Shown: positions 59,911 through 64,000 of the stretch, one piece after another
Numbering within the stretch: the first letter of the stretch is position 1
Layout: the number at the start of each line of letters is the position of its first letter
NCBI GenBank assembly: GCA_036501535.1
Contig: DASYAE010000228.1
Coordinates: 17,995 to 81,994 of the forward strand
Direction: 5' to 3'
Length of the DNA: 64,000 nucleotides
Source: DASYAE01 sp036501535
GTDB lineage: Bacteria > Actinomycetota > Actinomycetes > Streptomycetales > Catenulisporaceae
Notes under the pieces: model-generated
Told to the model about the DNA's origin: nothing
Seen by the model: only the letters and a program-made list of their open reading frames with translations
The model's database searches: none
Position numbers and translations under genes: made by a program

Positions 59911-60486
59911 TTAGGCGGCGTGGATGCGCCGCCACGCGCCGGCCGCGAACACGGCGCGGGCCAAGCTCAAGCCCGCGGCCAACAACAGCAGCCACCCGCG
60001 CAGCAGACCCGGCACGACCAGCGTGCCGGGCAACGTCACATCCACCAGGACCACCCCGATCAACGCGGTGCCCGCCGCACGCCGCGAAGTACGGTACCTG
60101 TCGCAGAACGCCGCGGTGACCAGCAGCACGATCACGATGGTCAGGCAGGCGGCGACCATCAGCGGGATCAGCGGCGGGACCGGCCAGGTCCAGGCCCGCG
60201 CGGCGATGAGCGCCGCGGCCCAGCAGCCGCCGACCACCGGTCCCGCACCCAGCAGGGCGCGGGCCGCGCGGCGCGCGGGCGCCGTGCGGGTGAATGCCGC
60301 AGCGATCTGATCGGCGTCGCCGAACTCGGCGAGCGCGGCGCGTGCGGCAGAGGGCTGATCCAGCCCGGCTGCCAGGTGGTGCCGGTAGGTCTCATCGAGC
60401 CCGTCGGCAAGTTCCCCGACGATGTCGGCCGGAAGTCGTATATCGAGCGCGGCGAGGTAGTCGCGGATCACGCGGGGTTCGGCCAC
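59911..60486 (-). CDS. Membrane protein with HAAS/permease-prefix-like N-terminus
   Basis: A 191-residue protein. Residues 1-70 form a helical domain (LAALDIRLPADIVGELADGLDETYRHHL) like the HAAS/permease-prefix units that follow PadR regulators; the remainder has about four membrane helices. The GTG start at 60486 overlaps the padR-like gene end by about 18 bases, so they are co-translated. PadR/HAAS pairs regulate permeases; here the membrane part itself may be the effector. Function unknown. Confidence 0.75.
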   Translation of the reverse strand: MAEPRVIRDYLAALDIRLPADIVGELADGLDETYRHHLAAGLDQPSAARAALAEFGDADQIAAAFTRTAPARRAARALLGAGPVVGGCWAAALIAARAWTWPVPPLIPLMVAACLTIVIVLLVTAAFCDRYRTSRRAAGTALIGVVLVDVTLPGTLVVPGLLRGWLLLLAAGLSLARAVFAAGAWRRIHAA

Positions 60487-60806
60487 GGCTCCGCCTCCAG
60501 CACCGCCGAGACCACGGCGGCGAACGCCCGCCAGTCGGCGCGACGCCCGCCCAGCGCCTCGCGCCCGGCATCGGTGAGCACGTAGCTGCGTCGGCGCCTG
60601 CCGCCGGTGACCGACCACGAACCGGAGACCAGCCCGGCCCGCTCCAACCGGTGCAGCGCCGGGTAGATCGTGCCGGTGGGCAGGTCCAACTGCCCGCCGC
60701 TGGCGGTACGCAAGTGCTCGATCACCGCGTAGCCGTGCCGGGGTCCGTCCTCCAGCGCGGCCAGCAGCATCCCGTCGAGATGGCCCTTGAGCGCCTCCGC
60801 CTTCAT
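60468..60806 (-). CDS. PadR-family transcriptional regulator
   Basis: A 112-residue PadR protein. KGHLDGMLLAALEDGPRHGYAVIEHLRTA is the first helix-turn-helix part, then LDLPTGTIYPALHRLERAGLVSGSWSVTGGRRRRSYVLTDAGREAL contains the recognition helix and wing. It starts with ATG 60806, close to three palindromes that are probably its own operators. Its end overlaps the membrane-protein gene, so the two form one unit. Confidence 0.9.
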   Translation of the reverse strand: MKAEALKGHLDGMLLAALEDGPRHGYAVIEHLRTASGGQLDLPTGTIYPALHRLERAGLVSGSWSVTGGRRRRSYVLTDAGREALGGRRADWRAFAAVVSAVLEAEPWPNPA

Positions 60807-60808
60807 AG

Positions 60809-60879
60809 GTAGTAACGCTACGCCAGAGCTAGCCGCGCGGCAACAACCAGAGTAGCGTCGCTATAGGTAGTGCCACTAC
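60809..60879. promoter_or_regulatory. Three PadR-like palindromes in a divergent promoter region
   Basis: GTAGTAACGCTAC (60809-60821), GTAGCGTCGCTAT (60852-60864, one mismatch) and GTAGTGCCACTAC (60867-60879, perfect) share the pattern GTAG-N5-CTAC. They lie between the PadR gene and the divergent DUF2306 gene, as expected for repression in both directions. Confidence 0.65.
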
Positions 60880-60907
60880 GCATGAAGCAGAGGCGGGAGG
60901 CACGGTC

Positions 60908-61441
60908 ATGGTCGAGGCCGGCCGGATACTGGGCACCGAGGTCGGCTCCACCGCGCCATGGTTCCTCGCGGTCCTCGCCATCCACGTCCCCGCCGGGATC
61001 GCCGCGGTCGCCACCGGCGCCGGCGCCGCGCTCACCCGCAAAGGCAGCGCCCGGCACATACGGCTGGGCCGCTGGTACTACAGCGCCATCACCATCGTGT
61101 TCGCCACCGCCGCCATCCTGGCCGCACTGCGTTGGCGCGAAGACTGGGACCTGCTCCTGCTCGGCGCCCTCGCCTATACGGCCGCGACCATCGGCTACCT
61201 GCACCGCCGACGCCACCGGCCCGGCGACACCGGGCACATCCTGGGCATGGGCGCCTCCTACACGGTCATGCTCACCGCGTTCTACGTGGACAACGGCCCC
61301 CATCTGCCCCTCTGGGACCACCTGCCCACCTGGGCGTTCTGGCTGATTCCCGGCGCCGTTGGCATCCCGTTGATCCTCCGGTCGCTGCGCCGGGCGCGTT
61401 CCCGGGAACGCGACACGCCACCAAGAATCAGCGGACAGTAG
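60908..61441 (+). CDS. DUF2306-like membrane protein
   Basis: A 177-residue protein with about four membrane helices. The blocks FLAVLAIHVPAGIAAVATGAGA, RKGSARHIRLGRWYY and a His/Asp-rich HILGMGASYTVMLTAFYVDNG match the DUF2306 family, whose function is unknown. ATG 60908 follows GGGAGG. It is divergent from the PadR pair and probably controlled by it. Confidence 0.75.
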   Translation: MVEAGRILGTEVGSTAPWFLAVLAIHVPAGIAAVATGAGAALTRKGSARHIRLGRWYYSAITIVFATAAILAALRWREDWDLLLLGALAYTAATIGYLHRRRHRPGDTGHILGMGASYTVMLTAFYVDNGPHLPLWDHLPTWAFWLIPGAVGIPLILRSLRRARSRERDTPPRISGQ

Positions 61442-61476
61442 ACGACATGACGGCCCTGTGACCGGGCGGGCGAGCG

Positions 61477-61854
61477 TCAGCGGGCTCCAGCGAGTGCGGA
61501 GCCGAGCACGTGGGCGAGAGCGCTCATGCGGGCGGGCACGATCCAGTAGTAGACCCAGGTTCCGCGGCGTTCGCAGTCGATCAGGCCTGCTTCGCGCAGC
61601 ACCTTGAGGTGGTGGCTGATGGTGGGGCCGGTCAGCTCGAAGCCGGCGGTCAGGTCGCATACGCATGCCTCGCCGCTTTCGGCGGTGGCGATCTGGGAGA
61701 GCAGTTGCAGGCGCACCGGGTCGCCCAGGGCCTTGAAGGCGGGGGCGAGGTCGCGGGCCTTCTCGGCGCCCAGGGCCACCTCGGTCAGCGGGGTGCAGCA
61801 GGCCGCGTCGGCCAGAGTGAGTTCCAGCGTGGGTGCCACCTTCTGCTTCGACAT
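61477..61854 (-). CDS. ArsR-family arsenic-type regulator
   Basis: A 125-residue ArsR protein. The metalloid site CVCDL (Cys64, Cys66) is the classic As(III)/Sb(III) motif, and FKALGDPVRLQLLSQIA and GPTISHHLKVLREAGLIDCERRGTWVYY form the winged helix. Cys19-Cys20 at the N-terminus are extra metal candidates. ATG 61854 is used. It is divergent from a Cys-Cys peptide gene and the flavoprotein, the expected ars arrangement. Confidence 0.92.
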   Translation of the reverse strand: MSKQKVAPTLELTLADAACCTPLTEVALGAEKARDLAPAFKALGDPVRLQLLSQIATAESGEACVCDLTAGFELTGPTISHHLKVLREAGLIDCERRGTWVYYWIVPARMSALAHVLGSALAGAR

Positions 61855-61863
61855 ACTTCTATC

Positions 61864-61877
61864 TTGACAGATATCAA
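61864..61877. promoter_or_regulatory. Possible ArsR operator
   Basis: TTGA-N6-TCAA (61864-61877) is an inverted repeat in an AT-rich patch 10 bases upstream of the ArsR start. The arms are short, so it is only a candidate binding site. Confidence 0.35.
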
Positions 61878-61962
61878 AACAGAGGGCAAGCTGTGCCTTG
61901 TTTCGACGAGCGTCTAGACAGGTGCCGTCGCGTCAAGGGCTGATGAGACAGGGAGTGGAATC

Positions 61963-62103
61963 ATGGGCGAGTCGGTGCAGGTCGAGGGCGGTTCCGTGGG
62001 GAGCGCGGCCGAGGAGACCGAGGTGCCGGGCAGGTGTTGCGGCGCCCCGACCGCGGTTGCCGCGGTTGAGCCGGTCGCGTCCGGGGTGGGCTGCTGCGGC
62101 TGA
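61963..62103 (+). CDS. Small Cys-Cys peptide in the arsenic locus
   Basis: A 46-residue peptide: MGESVQVEGG followed by an acidic stretch, then GRCCGAPTAV and, at the C-terminus, SGVGCCG. ATG 61963 has GGAG eight bases upstream, and it lies 50 bases before the flavoprotein gene on the same strand, which ends in a similar Cys pair. The two vicinal thiol pairs could bind As(III) or Hg. No known family is recognised; it may be a metallochaperone-like peptide (inference). Confidence 0.55.
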   Translation: MGESVQVEGGSVGSAAEETEVPGRCCGAPTAVAAVEPVASGVGCCG

Positions 62104-62153
62104 CCGCGCGCGTGGTGGATGCACGAGTCGGTCCAAAGTGAGGGAGAAGGCTG

Positions 62154-63557
62154 ATGAGCGGGACACAGCAGGGCGAGAGCTTGCCGGTGGTGGTGATCGG
62201 TGCGGGGCCGGTGGGTCTGGCCGCCGCGGCGCACCTGGCCGAGCGCGATGTGGACTTCACGGTACTGGAGTCCGGAACCGAGGCCGGTGCGGCGGTGCGC
62301 GAGTGGGGGCACGTGCGGGTGTTCAGCCCCTGGCGCTACAACATCGACTCCGCCGCCAGGCGGTTGCTGGAGGCCGAGGGCTGGGCGACGCCGGACTCCG
62401 AGGTGCTGCCGACCGGGCACGAATTGGTCGACGCTTACCTCGCACCGCTGGCGAAGCACCCTGCGATCGCTCCGCACCTGCGCTTCGGGCAGCGGGTCAC
62501 CGCGATCACGCGGCAGGGTTTCGACCGGGTGCGCAGCACAGGCCGCCAGGACGCGCCGTTCGTGCTGCGCGTGGAAACTGGCGATCGCGAGGAGCGGATC
62601 ACGGCGCGTGCGGTGATCGACGCCTCGGGCACTTGGCGCAGCCCGAACGTGCTCGGCGGCGACGGACTCGCGGCGTCGGGCGAGACTGCGGCGCGCGCGG
62701 CCGGGGTGATCGCTTCGGCGCTGCCGGACGTGCTCGGGGCCGAGCGCGAGGCATTTGCCGGGCGCCGGGTGCTGGTGGCCGGTGCGGGGCATTCGGCCAC
62801 GAACACGCTCATCTCCCTCGCTCAGCTGGCCGAGCAGGAGCCCGGGACCACGGTCACCTGGGCGATCAGGGGCCGTCTTGGTGCGCGGGTGTTCGGCGGC
62901 GGGCAGGACGACGAGCTTCCGGCGCGCGGCGCGCTCGGCTCCCGGCTCAAGGAACTGGTCGACTCCGGCCGGGTGCAGCTGCTGACCGGTTTCTCCATCG
63001 ACGCCGTGCACACAGGCCCCGACGGGGTACGGGTCCTCGGCATCGACGGGCGGGAGGTGGCGGTAGACCGGATCGTTGCGGCCACCGGATTCCGCCCGGA
63101 CCACACCGTGACCGCCGAACTGCGTGCGGACTGGGATCCCGTACTCGGCTCCACCCGGGTGCTCGCACCGTTGATCGACCCGAACGAGCACTCCTGCGGC
63201 ACCGTACCCCCGCACGGGCAACAGGAGCTGGCGCATCCGGAGCCGGGCTACTACGCGGTGGGGATGAAGAGCTACGGGCGCGCCCCGACGTTCCTGATGG
63301 CCACCGGCTACGAGCAGGTCCGCTCGATCACCGCACACCTCGACGGAGACCTTCAGGCCGCGGCCGAGATGCATCTGGAGCTGCCGGAGACCGGGGTGTG
63401 CTCGGCCAACCCGGACGAGTCGGCCGGCGGCGGCTCCTGCTGCGGCCCGGCGCCGGTCGAGGTCTCGATCGGGCGCGGCCTGGGCACCGGGATCAGCGGC
63501 GGGCTGCTGGCTTCCCCGCTGCTGGTGCTCGGCCAGGACGAGAAAGAGTGCTGCTGA
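62154..63557 (+). CDS. Flavin-dependent oxidoreductase (ArsO-like) with Cys-Cys tail
   Basis: A 467-residue flavoprotein. The FAD site VVVIGAGPVGLAAAAHLAER is near 11-30, an NAD(P)H site RVLVAGAGHSATNTLISLAQ near 205, and the ATGFRPD motif near 310. ArsO-type enzymes of Streptomyces ars clusters have this form. The C-terminus has GGGSCCGP (about 426) and ends KECC, giving four cysteines in two pairs, an unusual feature that may bind metalloids. ATG 62154 has GGGAGAAGG upstream. The stop overlaps the start of the MFS remnant. Confidence 0.85.
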   Translation: MSGTQQGESLPVVVIGAGPVGLAAAAHLAERDVDFTVLESGTEAGAAVREWGHVRVFSPWRYNIDSAARRLLEAEGWATPDSEVLPTGHELVDAYLAPLAKHPAIAPHLRFGQRVTAITRQGFDRVRSTGRQDAPFVLRVETGDREERITARAVIDASGTWRSPNVLGGDGLAASGETAARAAGVIASALPDVLGAEREAFAGRRVLVAGAGHSATNTLISLAQLAEQEPGTTVTWAIRGRLGARVFGGGQDDELPARGALGSRLKELVDSGRVQLLTGFSIDAVHTGPDGVRVLGIDGREVAVDRIVAATGFRPDHTVTAELRADWDPVLGSTRVLAPLIDPNEHSCGTVPPHGQQELAHPEPGYYAVGMKSYGRAPTFLMATGYEQVRSITAHLDGDLQAAAEMHLELPETGVCSANPDESAGGGSCCGPAPVEVSIGRGLGTGISGGLLASPLLVLGQDEKECC

Positions 63558-63780
63558 CCAATCGCCGTGTCCCGGCCGAAGACACCGGCCGCGACACACG
63601 GCCGTGGGCTGGACTCAGCCAGTACCGGTGGCGGCTGGTGATGGCCCTCGCGATCTCGCAGACCGTGTCCGGCGCGAGAGCGCCCGCCAAGCCTTGCGCG
63701 ATCGGGTGTTCTGGCTGCTGAGCGCCGGATTCATTGCCCAGACGGGAGCTGTGGCGACCATCTCGGTGCTGCTGGTGACC
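63548..63780 (+). pseudogene. MFS exporter remnant with a large internal deletion
   Basis: GTG 63548 (overlapping the flavoprotein end) opens LSQYRWRLVMALAISQTVSG, the first helix of an MFS transporter. About 15 bases later, in a different frame, RDRVFWLLSAGFIAQTGAVATISVLLVTV appears, a block resembling the middle (helix 7) of the same family. Some 150 or more residues are missing between, and the frame changes, so the gene is dead. Helix 7 then runs into the arsenate-reductase-type sequence. Confidence 0.6.
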
Positions 63781-64000
63781 GTGCACCCCTCCGACCCCGA
63801 CGAGCCGACCGTCGCCGACGTCCTGGACCGCGCCGCCGAAGACCTCGCCACCCGCTACCACGGGATCTTCGCCACCGAGTCCGTCCACGCCCTGGTCGAC
63901 GAGTCCTACCAACTGCTGGCCTAGAACGCGCGCATCCACCGGTACCTGCCCGTCCTGGCCGTGCGCTTCGCCACCGACCGCCTCGCCGCAGCCGCCAAAG
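63775..64000 (+). pseudogene. Arsenate reductase-type N-terminus with in-frame TAG, partial at right edge
   Basis: From about 63775 the frame reads DEPTVADVLDRAAEDLATRY and then ...FATESVHALVDESYQLLA, the N-terminal three-helix domain of actinobacterial arsenate reductases (low-molecular-weight phosphatase type). At 63922-63924 a TAG interrupts, and the same frame continues NARIHRYLPVLAVRFATDRL, the next family block. GAG at this place would give an unbroken reading frame, so TAG is probably a nonsense mutation. The window ends before the catalytic Cys. Confidence 0.6.

Noticed and set aside
63922..63924. TAG as programmed recoding (pyrrolysine or readthrough)
   Set aside because: The fused exporter remnant upstream shows the gene is already broken, so a nonsense mutation is simpler.

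Overview
The window is high-GC, densely coded DNA from an actinomycete. It carries F420 biosynthesis (fbiC), phosphatidylinositol mannoside genes, GTG/TTG starts and the gene order MBL hydrolase - cyclophilin - DUF349 - rel - secFD - yajC - ruvBAC - yebC - pdxTS - pimA - acyltransferase - pgsA, which is the conserved order seen in Streptomyces and relatives. Extra genes between pgsA and thrS, and loss of apt between rel and secF, point to a related but different lineage. A Catenulispora/Actinospica-like organism is a guess only. No rRNA, tRNA or CRISPR array was seen.

Region 1 (1-23 kb) is the conserved core: protein folding and stringent response (cyclophilin, Rel), Sec translocon accessories (SecD, SecF, YajC), Holliday junction processing (RuvABC), a YebC-type regulator, pyridoxal phosphate synthase (PdxS/PdxT), and the start of phosphatidylinositol mannoside synthesis (PgsA, PimA, acyltransferase). 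Most genes lie on the minus strand with short gaps or 1-4 base overlaps, as in operons. A HxlR/metallo-hydrolase pair interrupts it at 3.5-4.9 kb. A strong hairpin and the tail of an adenine phosphoribosyltransferase gene sit between secF and rel.

Region 2 (21-49 kb) mixes housekeeping and accessory genes: an EF-G-like GTPase, a polytopic membrane protein, a KAP-type NTPase fused to a receiver-like and a TPR-like region, an aldehyde dehydrogenase plus a complete branched-chain-type ABC importer under a divergent IclR regulator, HIT, ROK, DUF1684, thrS, a two-module membrane protein, a slipin, an EspC-like protein, fbiC, an AAA15 ATPase followed by a broken RloB-like partner, and sdaA. Several convergent gene ends carry short tandem repeats that contain the stop codons.

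Region 3 (49.4-64 kb) is an accessory ion and metal island. After a junction with transposase debris it encodes a Ca2+/cation exchanger-like protein, a ClC channel with a divergent MarR regulator, two organomercurial lyases (one fused to a thioredoxin-like domain) with a MerR regulator and two NTF2-like proteins, a CmtR-like Cd/Pb sensor with a cation transporter, a PadR-controlled membrane pair, and an arsenic locus (ArsR, a 46-residue Cys-Cys peptide, a flavoprotein with Cys-Cys tail). The island decays at its right edge: an MFS exporter with a large internal deletion runs into an arsenate-reductase-type N-terminus carrying an in-frame TAG. No merA, merT or intact arsenite exporter is visible inside the window.
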